A stretch of DNA of 64,000 bases. It comes from Dysgonomonas hofstadii. GTDB lineage: Bacteria > Bacteroidota > Bacteroidia > Bacteroidales > Dysgonomonadaceae. The notes under the pieces are model-generated. The model had not been told where the DNA came from and did no database searches. It saw only the letters and a program-made list of their open reading frames with translations. The stretch lies in assembly GCF_014196915.1 (NCBI RefSeq), contig NZ_JACIEP010000001.1, forward strand, positions 496,001-560,000. The letters run 5' to 3'. The translations under genes were made by a program, and so were the position numbers. Numbering within the stretch: the stretch's first letter is position 1; each line of letters begins with the position of its first letter. Positions 48,625-58,691 of this stretch are shown here, piece after piece.

Positions 48625-49887
48625 TTATCGCATTTTTAATGTTGCCAATGTAAGTACAGCTAAAATAATGCCTATCAACCAGAAACGTACGACTATTTTA
48701 GATTCGGGTATAGGTGCTATTGGTCTTTGAAACCTTGCCTGTATACCCGCATTTCCGGCTTTTTGGAAATGATGGTGAAGCGGAGTCATCTTAAAAATGC
48801 GCCGCCCTTCTCCATATTTTTTCTTTGTAAACTTGAAATAGAATACTTGTATCATTACCGAAATGCTTTCCACAAAGAAGATTCCGCAAAGTATAGGTAA
48901 CAATAATTCCTTATGTATAATAACTGCAAATACTCCGATGATGCCCCCAAGGGTAAGACTCCCTGTATCTCCCATAAATACCTGCGCAGGGAAGGCATTA
49001 TACCATAAGAAGCCTACTGTGGCCCCGATAAATGCGGCGGCAAATATCACCAGCTCCTGACTACCCGGTATAAACATAATGTTGAGGTACGATGCAAAGC
49101 CAATATGCCCCGATACATAGGCTAGTATTCCCAGTGTGACTCCTATAATAGCGGAGCTTCCTGCAGCCAGTCCATCGAGCCCGTCGGTGAGGTTTGCCCC
49201 GTTAGATACGGCTGTTACAATAAATATAACTACCAGAACGAACAATATCCATGCAGCCGGTTCGGCGTAATCGCCCATAAAGGAGACCAGGCTTTCATAA
49301 TCGAGATTATTGTTTTTTACAAAAGGAATTGTAGTCTGGGTAGATTTTACTCCTTCTTCTATGTAGCTTACATGTTCGATAACATTATCCTGATTCCTGT
49401 ATTCCACATTTTCCCTGATGATGACATCGGGGCTGAAATAGATTGTTAGTCCTACTATTAGTCCCAGGCCTATCTGGGCTATTATTTTAAACTTGCCATG
49501 AAGTCCTTCTTTGTCTTTTTTGAATACTTTGATATAGTCATCGAGAAAACCAAGTGTTCCCAGCCAAATGGTTGTAATGAGCATCAGTATTATATATATA
49601 TTATCTAAGCGAGCAAGAAGTAATACTGGAACAAGGATGGCGATTATGATAATAATCCCTCCCATGGTGGGAGTTCCTTTCTTGCTCAGCTGTCCCTCAA
49701 GTCCGAGATTGCGGACAATTTCCCCGATCTGAAGTTTTTGAAGTTTATCAATTATTCGTCTTCCGATAACGGTTGATACAATAAGTGAGAGTATCAGGGC
49801 TACTGCTGCTCTGAATGAGATGTATCTGAACATTCCTGCGCCAGGGAAATCCAACTGGTCTAAAAAATCGAAAAGATAATATAACAT
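48625..49887 (-). CDS. mraY: Phospho-N-acetylmuramoyl-pentapeptide transferase
   Basis: 420 residues, about ten membrane helices. The conserved cytoplasmic motifs are [11 protein letters not shown] (about 73-83), LGFLDDYIK with the double Asp (about 111-119), [12 protein letters not shown] (about 231-242), and [12 protein letters not shown] near the C-terminus (His-rich). It makes lipid I from UDP-MurNAc-pentapeptide. A hydrophilic loop of about 50 residues (163-210) is longer than in E. coli, as usual in Bacteroidetes. Confidence 0.97.
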   Translation of the reverse strand: MLYYLFDFLDQLDFPGAGMFRYISFRAAVALILSLIVSTVIGRRIIDKLQKLQIGEIVRNLGLEGQLSKKGTPTMGGIIIIIAILVPVLLLARLDNIYIILMLITTIWLGTLGFLDDYIKVFKKDKEGLHGKFKIIAQIGLGLIVGLTIYFSPDVIIRENVEYRNQDNVIEHVSYIEEGVKSTQTTIPFVKNNNLDYESLVSFMGDYAEPAAWILFVLVVIFIVTAVSNGANLTDGLDGLAAGSSAIIGVTLGILAYVSGHIGFASYLNIMFIPGSQELVIFAAAFIGATVGFLWYNAFPAQVFMGDTGSLTLGGIIGVFAVIIHKELLLPILCGIFFVESISVMIQVFYFKFTKKKYGEGRRIFKMTPLHHHFQKAGNAGIQARFQRPIAPIPESKIVVRFWLIGIILAVLTLATLKMR

Positions 49888-49908
49888 TATATAAGCTCTG
49901 TTTTACAA

Positions 49909-51360
49909 TTATTCTCCAAAAATATTTCTGACTACTTCGCGGTCATCAAAATGATGTTTTACGCCTTTTACATCCTGATAGTCTTCGTGTCCCTTACCAG
50001 CTATGAGGATTACATCTCCCTCCCTGGCCAGAGTACAGGCCGTTTTTATAGCTTGTTCCCGTTCCACAATCAACAATGCTTTTTTAAGTTGCTGGGCGTT
50101 CAGTCCGTCGGCCATATCGTTGATAATGGCCTGAGGTTCTTCCCAGCGTGGATTATCGGAAGTAAGTATCACCTGATCACTTAATCTTACGGCTTCACGC
50201 GCCATTATAGGACGTTTGGTCTTATCCCTGTTTCCTCCACAGCCTACGACAGTGATCACCCGGCCATTACCATCCAGCACTTCATGGATAGCTTCCAATA
50301 CATTGGTAAGGGCGTCGGGGGTATGTGCATAATCTACAATAGCCGTTACGTTTTCGGAAGAACGTATCGTTTCGAAACGTCCTGCTACAGGTTTTAATGT
50401 GCTGAGTATAAGTAATGCCTGATCAGAATCCTGTCCTAATAACATTGTTGTACCATACACTGCCAGCAGGTTATATACATTGAATACACCCACAAATTGA
50501 ACTTGAAGTTCCTTCCCGTTTATTTCGATAGCTGTTCCATCGAAATGTTTTTCGATGATCTTTGCTTTGAAATCGGCCAATGCCCGTACGGAATAGGTAT
50601 GTTTGTTTGCTTTGGTGTTTTGGAGCATTACTTCGCCGTTCTTATCATCTGTATTGGTAAGGGCGAATGCTGTTTCGGGCAGATTATCGAAGAAGGCTTT
50701 CTTCGCTTTCAGATATTCGGCCATAGTGCCATGATAATCAAGATGGTCTTGTGTGATGTTGGTAAATATCCCTCCTTCAAACTTCAATCCACTGATACGT
50801 TTTTGGTGAATGGCGTGTGAACTGACTTCCATAAAAGCATAATCACAACCTGCGTCTACCATTTTAGCTAACATCTCGTTCAGGGAAATAGGATCTGGTG
50901 TCGTATGCGTGGCATGATAAGCTTTTCCATCAATATAGTTGGCTACCGTGGAAAGTAGTCCGGCCTTATATCCCAGTTTGCGGAACATTTCGTAGAGTAG
51001 GGTAGCGGTTGTTGTTTTTCCGTTTGTTCCTGTCACTCCCACTAATTTCAACTTTGCAGATGGATCGCCATACCAGTGTGTAGCCATTTTTCCGGCTGTG
51101 TCGGCGCTGTCGGTTACTTTTACATATATAATGCCATCTTTTGACGTGTCAATTTTTTCCTGGTGTACTACTATTTTTGCACCCAAATCAAGGGCATTAT
51201 TTATATATTGGTGTCCGTCTACCTGAACTCCTTTTAGTGCAATAAACGCTGATCCGGCTGTTGCCTTGCGCGAATCGGTAAAGATACCGGTTACTTCTGC
51301 ATTCTCGTCTCCCTTTATTTCTATTACATCAACTCCTCTAAGTAAATCCTGTAATCTCAT
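49909..51360 (-). CDS. murE: UDP-MurNAc-L-alanyl-D-glutamate--2,6-diaminopimelate ligase
   Basis: 483 residues. The ATP P-loop [12 protein letters not shown] starts at 111, with [26 protein letters not shown] and DYAHTPDAL further on. The substrate motif DNPR at 402-405 is the form found in meso-diaminopimelate-adding MurE (lysine-adding enzymes have other residues), so the peptidoglycan here is very likely of the DAP type. Twelve bp downstream of ftsI and 21 bp upstream of mraY. Confidence 0.97.
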   Translation of the reverse strand: MRLQDLLRGVDVIEIKGDENAEVTGIFTDSRKATAGSAFIALKGVQVDGHQYINNALDLGAKIVVHQEKIDTSKDGIIYVKVTDSADTAGKMATHWYGDPSAKLKLVGVTGTNGKTTTATLLYEMFRKLGYKAGLLSTVANYIDGKAYHATHTTPDPISLNEMLAKMVDAGCDYAFMEVSSHAIHQKRISGLKFEGGIFTNITQDHLDYHGTMAEYLKAKKAFFDNLPETAFALTNTDDKNGEVMLQNTKANKHTYSVRALADFKAKIIEKHFDGTAIEINGKELQVQFVGVFNVYNLLAVYGTTMLLGQDSDQALLILSTLKPVAGRFETIRSSENVTAIVDYAHTPDALTNVLEAIHEVLDGNGRVITVVGCGGNRDKTKRPIMAREAVRLSDQVILTSDNPRWEEPQAIINDMADGLNAQQLKKALLIVEREQAIKTACTLAREGDVILIAGKGHEDYQDVKGVKHHFDDREVVRNIFGE

Positions 51361-51372
51361 ATCTGTATCTTT

Positions 51373-53577
51373 TTAGTTTAATTCAATTGTAATGGTTGAA
51401 CCTTTCACAATGCGGCTTCCAGTCTGAATCGATTGTTTTCTTACTCTCCCTGAACCCACAAGGTTCACTCTTAAGCCCTCATTTTCGAGAAGGTAAATGG
51501 CATCACGTGCTCCCATACCTATAACATTCGGAACTAGTCCTTGTTTTACTGTCGTATTATTTTCAAGAACAATATCATTGGATAACGAGTCGCTTTTTGC
51601 TTTCATCCATTCCATATCTCCCATTGGAGAGAATGATTGTCCCAGTTTTTTTAGTACCAGTTGTGTGTTTTTCGACGAACCGCTCTTTACAGCCGGAGTC
51701 AGTGGATTAATTGTATCTTTTGGCGCTTGCACTGGCGTAGCTACCAGATTCCGGGTATAGATGCCCTCTGCTATATTCTTGAATACTGCGCCCGGCATAA
51801 GCCCTCCCGATGGTGATCCCTGTGGCCTGCGGATGCCTACAAAGCAGGTATATTTAGGATTGTCAGAAGGAAAATATCCACAGAAAGACACATAATAACC
51901 TTCATAGCCGCCTCTTGCGGCGATCATGGCTGTTCCTGTTTTTCCGGCAATGGGAAATAGTTTAGATTCTACGGCTTTACCAGTTCCGTCTGTAACAACT
52001 CCTCTTAATATATCCCTGACTTCGTTTAAAGTTTTCTCGGAGCACAAGGATGGGTTGATAACTTCGGTTTCAAACTCTTCCTCTATTTTCCCGTCTTTCA
52101 TAAATGCTTTTGTCAGGAACGGTTTGATCATTTTTCCGTTATTGGCAATGCCGTTGTAGAACATCAGCATATAGATGGGTGGAATCTGTGTTTCATAACC
52201 GAAAGACATCCAGGGTAATGTGGTTTTTGACCATGGGTTCCCTTTGTCATTTGGAAAGCGTATTACGGAAGTACCTTCTTTTCCTTTCAGTGGAACGTCC
52301 CATTCTATTTTCTTGGTTATGCCCAGATCGTGTATGTGTTGCACATATTTTTGAGGATCGTTTTCATATCCTTTCAGAATCATCTTTGCAATAACTGTAT
52401 TCAAAGAAGAGTACATTCCTCTCGATACGGTAACATAACCTCTGTTAGATCCTTTGCGCCAGTCGTGGTCACGCACTACGCGTCCTTTATATTCAAATAA
52501 TCCGTTTCCGGCATGGATGGAATCATTGGGAGTGACTACTCCGTCTTCGAGAGCAACCATCAAAGAAACAGTCTTGAAGGTCGATCCCGGTTCCGACATG
52601 TAAGAAAACGCATTCGGATTACCCTCAGCATACACACCTTCCGATACCCTGTCGAGATTGGTAATCGCTTTTATTTCTCCTGTAGCCACTTCCATAACGA
52701 TGGCAACACCCGATTCGGCTTTTGTTTCCGCCAGTTTAGCGTAAAGAGCACGTTCAGCCAGGTCTTGAATATCTACATTCAGGGTTGTTTTTATATCCAG
52801 TCCATCGGTTGGTTCTTCCAAAACAATATCGATCCATCGTCCTTGTACCTTTTGACGGGTTTTGAGTCCGGGTACTCCCTTCAGTATGGAATCGTATTTC
52901 ATTTCCAGTCCACTGGCACCTCCCGATTGAAAGTCTTTGAAAATAGACCCGACTGTGCGACCGGCAAGACGTCCGAAAGGTTTCAGTCGCATTGTTTTTT
53001 CTTCGGTGAATAATCCGCTTCTGTTGCTTGGCTGATTGAAGAAAGGATATGTGTATAACTCTTTCAGGTCGACATAGTTTATGTCGGGGCGTATGATGCG
53101 GATGTAACGGCTACGGACTTTTACTTTCTTGTTCGATCCGTTCTCTTTATTGCGTTTTATGTCTGCCAGTTCCTTGCGGCTCAGATCCCATCCGTCGAGT
53201 ATCACTCTTTTGTATTGGGCTGCATTCCTGTCCGGGAATTTCTTTGCCAGTGCCTGGGAAAGAGGTGTCACATATTTCATCAGTGTATCTTTCCTTATCC
53301 CGTCGGCCATGAAGTCCATGTATACGCCATACAGAGGTTCACTGGTCGCTAACAGGCGGTTATCATCGGCATAGATGTTCCCCCTGTTAGGGCGTATTTC
53401 CCTGTCCTTTTTTACAGTTTCCTGTTTTCCGAGTTCTCTCCATTGAGATCCTTCTGCATATTTTATTTTGAAGATGCAAACGATAACAGCAATAAACACC
53501 AGGGATAATATGAATACAAGCCAACCGTAGCGGCTGACTGCTATGTTCTTCATATTTCCTTCCGACTTCTTTGCCAT
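51373..53577 (-). CDS. ftsI: Septal transpeptidase FtsI (PBP3-like) with C-terminal PASTA domain
   Basis: 734 residues. A single membrane anchor spans about 18-36. The dimerisation domain contains REIRPNRGNIYA. Active-site motifs: STFK (Ser332), SSLN and KTGTA. The C-terminal PASTA domain (about 675-734) reads VPNVIGMGARDAIYLLENEGL. A Ser/Thr/Pro-rich linker of about 60 residues connects the two. It crosslinks septal peptidoglycan with FtsW. A PASTA domain is absent from the E. coli protein but normal in Bacteroidetes. Six bp downstream of ftsL. Confidence 0.97.
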   Translation of the reverse strand: MAKKSEGNMKNIAVSRYGWLVFILSLVFIAVIVCIFKIKYAEGSQWRELGKQETVKKDREIRPNRGNIYADDNRLLATSEPLYGVYMDFMADGIRKDTLMKYVTPLSQALAKKFPDRNAAQYKRVILDGWDLSRKELADIKRNKENGSNKKVKVRSRYIRIIRPDINYVDLKELYTYPFFNQPSNRSGLFTEEKTMRLKPFGRLAGRTVGSIFKDFQSGGASGLEMKYDSILKGVPGLKTRQKVQGRWIDIVLEEPTDGLDIKTTLNVDIQDLAERALYAKLAETKAESGVAIVMEVATGEIKAITNLDRVSEGVYAEGNPNAFSYMSEPGSTFKTVSLMVALEDGVVTPNDSIHAGNGLFEYKGRVVRDHDWRKGSNRGYVTVSRGMYSSLNTVIAKMILKGYENDPQKYVQHIHDLGITKKIEWDVPLKGKEGTSVIRFPNDKGNPWSKTTLPWMSFGYETQIPPIYMLMFYNGIANNGKMIKPFLTKAFMKDGKIEEEFETEVINPSLCSEKTLNEVRDILRGVVTDGTGKAVESKLFPIAGKTGTAMIAARGGYEGYYVSFCGYFPSDNPKYTCFVGIRRPQGSPSGGLMPGAVFKNIAEGIYTRNLVATPVQAPKDTINPLTPAVKSGSSKNTQLVLKKLGQSFSPMGDMEWMKAKSDSLSNDIVLENNTTVKQGLVPNVIGMGARDAIYLLENEGLRVNLVGSGRVRKQSIQTGSRIVKGSTITIELN

Positions 53578-53583
53578 CTTCTG

Positions 53584-53910
53584 TTATTTTTTGATCTTAT
53601 ATGTAGGTTCTTCAGTCAGACTTATATCCACGCCGTTCTTCTGAACCAGTTCTTCTACTTTTGCTTCGCGGCTCACACCCATAAGTTTTGCCGAGATGGT
53701 GAGTGATTCATATTTTGCATCTTTGAGTTCACGTTGCAATCTCTCTATTGTGGCCATTTTTTCGATACAGCTGTATCTGTTGCTGATATAAAGAACAATG
53801 ATGATGAAAACAGTGATGAAGAAGCGTGCGTTCTTCCAAAAGAAATCTTCTGTGAGGACTGTTCCACCCAGAATGTACATGATTTTCTTTTTAATGTCTT
53901 TAGCCTTCAT
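53584..53910 (-). CDS. ftsL: FtsL-like cell division protein
   Basis: 108 residues. One membrane helix (about 30-43, FFITVFIIIVLYISN) follows a short basic tail; a heptad-like helix (about 50-85, MATIERLQRELKDAKYESLTISAKLM) comes after it. This is the bitopic coiled-coil layout of FtsL. Sequence conservation in the family is poor, so the assignment rests on size, topology and its place between rsmH and ftsI. Confidence 0.85.
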   Translation of the reverse strand: MKAKDIKKKIMYILGGTVLTEDFFWKNARFFITVFIIIVLYISNRYSCIEKMATIERLQRELKDAKYESLTISAKLMGVSREAKVEELVQKNGVDISLTEEPTYKIKK

Positions 53911-53920
53911 TGTCTTATGC

Positions 53921-54832
53921 TTAAATCTTTTCTGCTATCCTTAGTTTTGCGCTTCGCGAACGGGGATTCTTATCCTGTTCCTCGGGCGAAGGTATAATTA
54001 CCTTGTTGTTCACCAGTTTAAACGGCGTTTCGAAGTTTCCGAAGATGTCTTTATCTACCTTTCCCTCGAAATTTCCTGTCTTAAAGAAGTTCTTGACCAA
54101 ACGGTCTTCTAATGAATGGTAGGTGATAACAACAAATCGTCCACCCGGTTTTAGTATATCCAATCCCTGTCCCAGCATTTCTTTCAGTGTTCCCATTTCT
54201 TCATTCACTTCTATGCGAAGTGCCTGAAATGCCTGTGCCAGTACTTTCTTCTCTTTCTCACCTCTTCCTACGAATGAATTAAGGGTATTCAGCAAATCGA
54301 TGGTTTTCTTGTATGGCTTTTCTTTCCTTGTTTTTATTATTATGGAAGCGATCCGTCTCGATTGCTTTAGTTCTCCATAAAGATAAAATACGTTGGCCAA
54401 TTGCTCTTCTGTATATGTATTCAGGATGAGTGCTGCTGTCTTTTTTGACTGCCGGTTCATGCGCATGTCAAGGTCACTGTCTTCGAAGCGGAAAGAAAAC
54501 CCTCTGTCTTCCGCATCGAAGTGATGAGATGATACACCCAGATCGGCAAGTATAGCGTCTACTTCTTCTTCACCGTGATACTTAATGAAGTTTTTCAGGA
54601 AACGGAAGTTGCTGCGGATAAAAGTAAACCGTTCGTCCGGTTGTATATTGTTTATGGCGTCTTCATCCTGGTCGAAGCCGTATAGATGACCTCTCCAGTC
54701 TAGTCTTGATAATATTTCGCGTGAATGGCCTCCTCCTCCGAATGTCACATCTACACAGATGCTGTCGGGACGGATATTCATTCCGTCTACACTTTCTTTG
54801 AGTAGTACAGGTGTATGATATACCAGTTCCAT
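53921..54832 (-). CDS. rsmH: 16S rRNA (cytosine(1402)-N4)-methyltransferase
   Basis: 303 residues. Starts YHTPVLLKESVDGM; SAM-binding motif VDVTFGGGGHSREIL (28-42); then AILADLGVSSHHFD and the C-terminal FKLVNNKVIIPSPEEQ with RSAKLRIAEKI. It methylates C1402 in the ribosomal P-site. It is six bp after mraZ, the standard dcw order. Complete. Confidence 0.97.
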   Translation of the reverse strand: MELVYHTPVLLKESVDGMNIRPDSICVDVTFGGGGHSREILSRLDWRGHLYGFDQDEDAINNIQPDERFTFIRSNFRFLKNFIKYHGEEEVDAILADLGVSSHHFDAEDRGFSFRFEDSDLDMRMNRQSKKTAALILNTYTEEQLANVFYLYGELKQSRRIASIIIKTRKEKPYKKTIDLLNTLNSFVGRGEKEKKVLAQAFQALRIEVNEEMGTLKEMLGQGLDILKPGGRFVVITYHSLEDRLVKNFFKTGNFEGKVDKDIFGNFETPFKLVNNKVIIPSPEEQDKNPRSRSAKLRIAEKI

Positions 54833-54838
54833 AATCGA

Positions 54839-55300
54839 TCAGTCGTTTTGTGTATTGTTGTTCATAAGAGCCTGTATGCGGCTGCTGAAATCATCGGCGG
54901 GAATAAGCGTTTGCTCCAGAGTGTTGTTTGTCCATATCTCGATGGTGTTGTCGACACCAAGGAACCGGACTTCAGAGGATATTCCTGCCATCTGACAATA
55001 GCGTTTTGGGATGAGTATGCGGCCATTGGTATCCATTTCGAGCCGTTCGGCATCTACAACGAATTGCCTGAAGAGAGCCTGCTGTTCTCTGTCCCATCTG
55101 TTTAACCGTGAGCGTAGTTTTGCCACTTCTTCTTCCCAAACTTGTAGTGGGTAGAGTACGAGGCAATTTTGGAAAATGTCTTTTCTGAGAATCAAAGTGT
55201 TCTGGTCGGCAGATTGCAGGATCTTACGAAAAGCAGCCGGCACAAAAATCCTTGCTTTTGCGTCGATCTTAGCTTCTATATTTCCTAAAAACTGTAACAT
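54839..55300 (-). CDS. mraZ: Transcriptional regulator MraZ
   Basis: 153 residues from the ATG at 55300. The open frame runs 28 codons further upstream, but that part overlaps the operator repeats and is not MraZ-like; MLQFLGNIEAKIDAKARIFVPA is the proper beginning. Two SpoVT-AbrB-like halves: the first with DAKARIFVPAAFRKIL, the second with DTNGRILIPKRYCQMAG. MraZ rings bind short direct repeats at their own promoter and repress or tune the dcw cluster. A perfect candidate repeat array lies 58 bp upstream. Confidence 0.96.
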   Translation of the reverse strand: MLQFLGNIEAKIDAKARIFVPAAFRKILQSADQNTLILRKDIFQNCLVLYPLQVWEEEVAKLRSRLNRWDREQQALFRQFVVDAERLEMDTNGRILIPKRYCQMAGISSEVRFLGVDNTIEIWTNNTLEQTLIPADDFSSRIQALMNNNTQND

Positions 55301-55357
55301 TAACACTTTGAATTTTAACAGTATACAATTAGAGATGGTAAAGGTATAAAAATTATA

Positions 55358-55382
55358 CACTTTTCCCCACTTTTCCCCACAC
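55358..55382 (-). promoter_or_regulatory. MraZ-type operator: 10-bp direct repeats upstream of mraZ
   Basis: On the minus strand the unit GTGGGGAAAA occurs twice in tandem (55380-55361) followed by a third GTG (55360-55358). This gives TGGGN units at 10-bp spacing, and the AAAGTGG form described for other MraZ operators. It lies 58-82 bp ahead of the start codon. TATAAT follows directly and may belong to the promoter. Confidence 0.75.
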
Positions 55383-55392
55383 AAAATGCCAA

Positions 55393-55423
55393 AAAACTTA
55401 TTAACAGGTCGTTAATAAGTTTT
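55393..55423 (-). terminator. hisS terminator insulating the dcw promoter
   Basis: A perfect 12-bp A/T-rich stem (55393-55404 with 55412-55423, loop CAGGTCG). On the minus strand it is followed by TTTGGCATTTTGT. It lies 123 bp after the hisS stop and just ahead of the MraZ operator. Confidence 0.65.
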
Positions 55424-55546
55424 CAACAATGGTAAATAGTTGATACATTGTTGTTTATCGAAAGTTATTAACAGCTTATTAACCGATGATTAAAAAGAGT
55501 TTATGTCCTCTGTTTCAGAAGGTTTGATGTTTTGCCGTTAAATAGC

Positions 55547-56911
55547 TTACTGATTATTCAGTTTGTTGATGCATTCCTGCAGATTTACAAGCTGTTGTTC
55601 ACCGGTTTCCATATTTTTGAGGGTGATCTTGTCTTCTTGCATTTCACTCTCTCCTATGATAGCGACAAAAGGGATTTTATTGGAGTCGGCATACTTCATC
55701 TGTTTATTCATCTTTGCCGATTCCGGATAAATCTCCACAGCGATATTTGCCTGGCGCATTTTCATTGCCAGAGGAAGGATGTAGGATTCTTCTCTATCCC
55801 CAAAGTTTACAAAAAGTATCTGTGTTCCTTTTGTTGAATCTCTCGGATACAGGTCGAGTTGGTTGAGGACGTCAAAAATACGGTCGGCACCAAATGAGAT
55901 ACCTATGCCCGATACATCTTTCAGCCCGAAGATTCCGGTGAGATTATCATATCGCCCACCACCTGTAATGCTGCCTATCTCTACATCGAGCGCTTTTACC
56001 TCTATGATTGCACCTGTGTAATAACTCAGTCCACGGGCAAGAGTAAGGTCAAGTTCCAGTTCGGAACGAACACGTGTGATTTTTAGTTTGTTAAGGATGA
56101 ATTCCAGTTCTTCAACGCCCTTGATCCCTGTTTCAGAATCTTTGAGAACTGTTTTCAGTGTATTTAATTTTTCTTCGTTTGTTCCTTTTAATAAGATAAT
56201 GGGCTGAAGCTGATCGATAGCTTTTTGCGGAATGCCTTTCGAAGCCAGTTCTTCGTTTACTTTCTCCAAACCGATCTTGTCCAGTTTGTCTATAGCAACA
56301 GTAATATCGACTATCTTATCAGATTCACCGATTATTTCGGCGATACCTGAAAGGATCTTCCGGTTATTCAGTTTGATGCAAACACGGACTCCAAAACGGT
56401 TAAATACTTCATCGGTTATCTGGATGATCTCTACTTCATTCAGTAAAGAATCCGATCCTACAATATCGACATCGCACTGGAAGAATTCACGGTAACGCCC
56501 TTTTTGCGGACGGTCGGCACGCCATACAGGCTGTATCTGGAAACGGCGGAAAGGGAATGTGATTTCGTTACGGTGCATCACTACATAGCGGGCAAAAGGC
56601 ACAGTGAGATCATAACGGAGTCCTTTTTCGCTTAGTTTTGTTGCCAGACGGTTTATATTTCTTTCGGTTAGTTCTTCGTCTGAAATGTCTTTCAGATAAT
56701 CTCCCGAGTTTAATATTTTGAAAAGTAATTTATCTCCTTCTTCTCCGTACTTTCCCATCAGGGTAGACAGGTTTTCCATTGCAGGGGTTTCTATCTGGCG
56801 GAAGCCATAGAGTTTAAACACTTCGCGTATGGTGTCGAAAATATAGTTGCGTTTCGCCATTTCTTCGGGCGAAAAATCTCTTGTTCCTTTAGGAATTGAA
56901 GGTTGAGCCAT
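55547..56911 (-). CDS. hisS: Histidyl-tRNA synthetase
   Basis: 454 residues, class II. Motif 1 region: [30 protein letters not shown]. Motif 2: [25 protein letters not shown]. The histidine-specific stretch [15 protein letters not shown] lies at about 315. Motif 3: [16 protein letters not shown]. The C-terminal anticodon domain ends with [14 protein letters not shown]. Single gene between a DUF4919 gene (upstream, 199 bp) and the dcw cluster. All catalytic motifs intact. Confidence 0.98.
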   Translation of the reverse strand: MAQPSIPKGTRDFSPEEMAKRNYIFDTIREVFKLYGFRQIETPAMENLSTLMGKYGEEGDKLLFKILNSGDYLKDISDEELTERNINRLATKLSEKGLRYDLTVPFARYVVMHRNEITFPFRRFQIQPVWRADRPQKGRYREFFQCDVDIVGSDSLLNEVEIIQITDEVFNRFGVRVCIKLNNRKILSGIAEIIGESDKIVDITVAIDKLDKIGLEKVNEELASKGIPQKAIDQLQPIILLKGTNEEKLNTLKTVLKDSETGIKGVEELEFILNKLKITRVRSELELDLTLARGLSYYTGAIIEVKALDVEIGSITGGGRYDNLTGIFGLKDVSGIGISFGADRIFDVLNQLDLYPRDSTKGTQILFVNFGDREESYILPLAMKMRQANIAVEIYPESAKMNKQMKYADSNKIPFVAIIGESEMQEDKITLKNMETGEQQLVNLQECINKLNNQ

Positions 56912-57039
56912 TGGTTTTATTGTTCTAATTCTTTAGTTGTTTTGCGAGACTCGGCATACTGTGAAATAAATTTCAATCCGGCTCTCGCTACTTAACATTC
57001 GATAATATTAATGGTTGCAAAGGTAGGAATAATCGGTTA

Positions 57040-57100
57040 ACAGTCATCAGTTCTCAGTTAACAAAAATGTTATAAAAGTTGACAAAGTTGACACATATTT
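57040..57100. repeat. Dispersed intergenic repeat B (shared with 13.2 kb)
   Basis: Bases 57073-57100 are identical over 28 bp to 13197-13224. The left flank has CAGTCATCAG, CAGTTAACAAAAA and GTTA modules like those to the right of the other copy, in permuted order. It lies in the short gap between hisS and the DUF4919 gene. Confidence 0.65.
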
Positions 57101-57110
57101 CACTTTTCTG

Positions 57111-57824
57111 TTATTTCGCTTTTTGCTTATTTAAATTACTTTCCTTTACACGCGCAGAATTGTCGATAAGCTCCTGTTGCCTTATCAGTTTCCTCGATAT
57201 ATCGAAATATATTTCATTTACCTGGTAGTTTCCACTGGCTTCGATATCGAATTTATCGCACAAGTTCACTAATTGTTGTTTGTGTATTTTTTCGATATTG
57301 AAGTAGCTGTACATCATGTTATATTCGTCCGATATATAGATAACTTTGAAGGCTGTTTCACAAGACAAGCCGTTTCCGCTGTATGCTATCACTTTTCTCA
57401 GTTCTCTGTATCTTTTCTGGTACTTTTTCCATTCGTCTTCAGGTTTGTCAAGTTTGAATAAGGAGAACCCCATATAGTTATTTGCAGCCAGGCTTACAGG
57501 ATTCTTCATCAGAATCTTTTTACATTCTTCAATAGCCAGTTCATACTGTTCCGAATCGATTAGGTTTAATAACTCTTTTTCATCGGGCTGCTTGTTAAGA
57601 TAATCTTCCTGAAATGTAAATCCATAGTAGATAAATGAATACTCTTCCATAGTTAACAATTGATCAAAATTGTTGAACCTTGTCAGTAAACCGGGATAAT
57701 AATACGGGGAATTTTTATCTTCAATCTTTTGCTTGATTTCCTGATAGTTGATCTCTAATTCATCCTGTGAGTAAATGAACTGAATACAGATTAACATGCA
57801 TAGTGTAATTATGAACTTTTTCAT
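57111..57824 (-). CDS. DUF4919 domain secreted protein
   Basis: 237 residues with a signal peptide (MKKFIITLCMLICIQFIYSQ). The body matches DUF4919: NYQEIKQKIEDKNSPYYYPGLLTRFNNFDQLLTMEEYSFIYYGFTFQEDY, then a TPR-like helical stretch ELAIEECKKILMKNPVSLAANNYMGFSLFKL, and GNGLSCETAFKVIYISDEYNMM. The C-terminus is Lys/Asn-rich. Periplasmic, function unknown. Stands alone on the minus strand. The 168-bp gap upstream shows nothing notable. Confidence 0.82.
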   Translation of the reverse strand: MKKFIITLCMLICIQFIYSQDELEINYQEIKQKIEDKNSPYYYPGLLTRFNNFDQLLTMEEYSFIYYGFTFQEDYLNKQPDEKELLNLIDSEQYELAIEECKKILMKNPVSLAANNYMGFSLFKLDKPEDEWKKYQKRYRELRKVIAYSGNGLSCETAFKVIYISDEYNMMYSYFNIEKIHKQQLVNLCDKFDIEASGNYQVNEIYFDISRKLIRQQELIDNSARVKESNLNKQKAK

Positions 57825-57992
57825 AGGAGTAAATTTATAGGTGTATAAAAAATAAAATTAATCAAAAACCTGATTAGTCAACTGATTTTCGGATATTTCA
57901 GTAGTTTTTGATATTCAGATTCTCAGTTTTTTTGTATAGATAAATATAACCGGATTACATGAATTTATTTTCTAAATGAAGATGTAAAATTA

Positions 57993-58691
57993 TTAACCTG
58001 CTGTTCCTACGGCAAAGATACTGATCTTAGCATCTTTGCTCTTTAATATTTCCTTTGCTGCTGATTCTAAAGTAGAACCTGTGGTAATCACATCATCTAC
58101 TAATAAAATATGCTTGTCTTTGAACGCATCTGTATCTGTAATGGAAAAAATATCTTCTACATTTTTCCATCGGTCGAAACGGGAGTTCTTTGTTTGTGAC
58201 TGGTTATTTATTTTTCTGATTAATGTACTCTGATCAACAGGTATTCCTATACTTTCTGATAACCCTTTACATACCTCCAGAGACTGATTGTATCCTCTTT
58301 GTTTCTCCCGCTTTGGATGCAGAGGGATGGGTACCAGTAAATCGACAGAGGAAATAAAATCACTACCCTTTATCTGTTCTCCGCATAATCTGCCTATAAA
58401 CTGCCCGATCCGGGGATTTCGGTTGTATTTCAGTTCATGGATAATCTGCTGAATACTTCCTCCCTTAATAAAATAGGCATAAGCAGCGATCTTTTCGAAA
58501 GGAATCCGTCCGGCGAAAAATTCTTCGAGACGGTTGTCAGGTTGCAGATGAAAATTTGTTTTAGGCAAAAGCAGGAGACAATCGGTACAGATATGTTCCT
58601 CGCCTTCGGATAATCTGCTATTGCATACTACACAAAGGTTAGGAAAAAACAGATTAAGGAAATTATGAAAAATCGTTTTCATAATCGCCAC
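57993..58691 (-). CDS. ComF family phosphoribosyltransferase-like protein
   Basis: 232 residues. N-terminal zinc-finger cysteines are CVVC (20, 23) and CTDC (35, 38). The PRTase domain has LVPIPLHPKREKQRGYNQS and the PRPP loop ILLVDDVITTGSTLES (about 195-210). ComF homologues are linked to DNA uptake and recombination (helicase partner in competent bacteria). The gene overlaps the end of recX by 29 nt; using the second Met would make it 20 nt. Last gene of the prmC-recX-comF run. Confidence 0.9.
   Translation of the reverse strand: MAIMKTIFHNFLNLFFPNLCVVCNSRLSEGEEHICTDCLLLLPKTNFHLQPDNRLEEFFAGRIPFEKIAAYAYFIKGGSIQQIIHELKYNRNPRIGQFIGRLCGEQIKGSDFISSVDLLVPIPLHPKREKQRGYNQSLEVCKGLSESIGIPVDQSTLIRKINNQSQTKNSRFDRWKNVEDIFSITDTDAFKDKHILLVDDVITTGSTLESAAKEILKSKDAKISIFAVGTAG

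Noticed and set aside
54839-55384. Longer MraZ open frame starting at 55384
   Set aside because: The additional 28 codons cover the operator repeats and lack family similarity; the ATG at 55300 begins the conserved domain.
55381-55500. A/T-rich region with repeated TTATTAACA, reminiscent of DnaA boxes or an origin
   Set aside because: The matches differ from TTATCCACA at two positions, no dnaA/dnaN gene is nearby, and the strongest hairpin is better explained as the hisS terminator.
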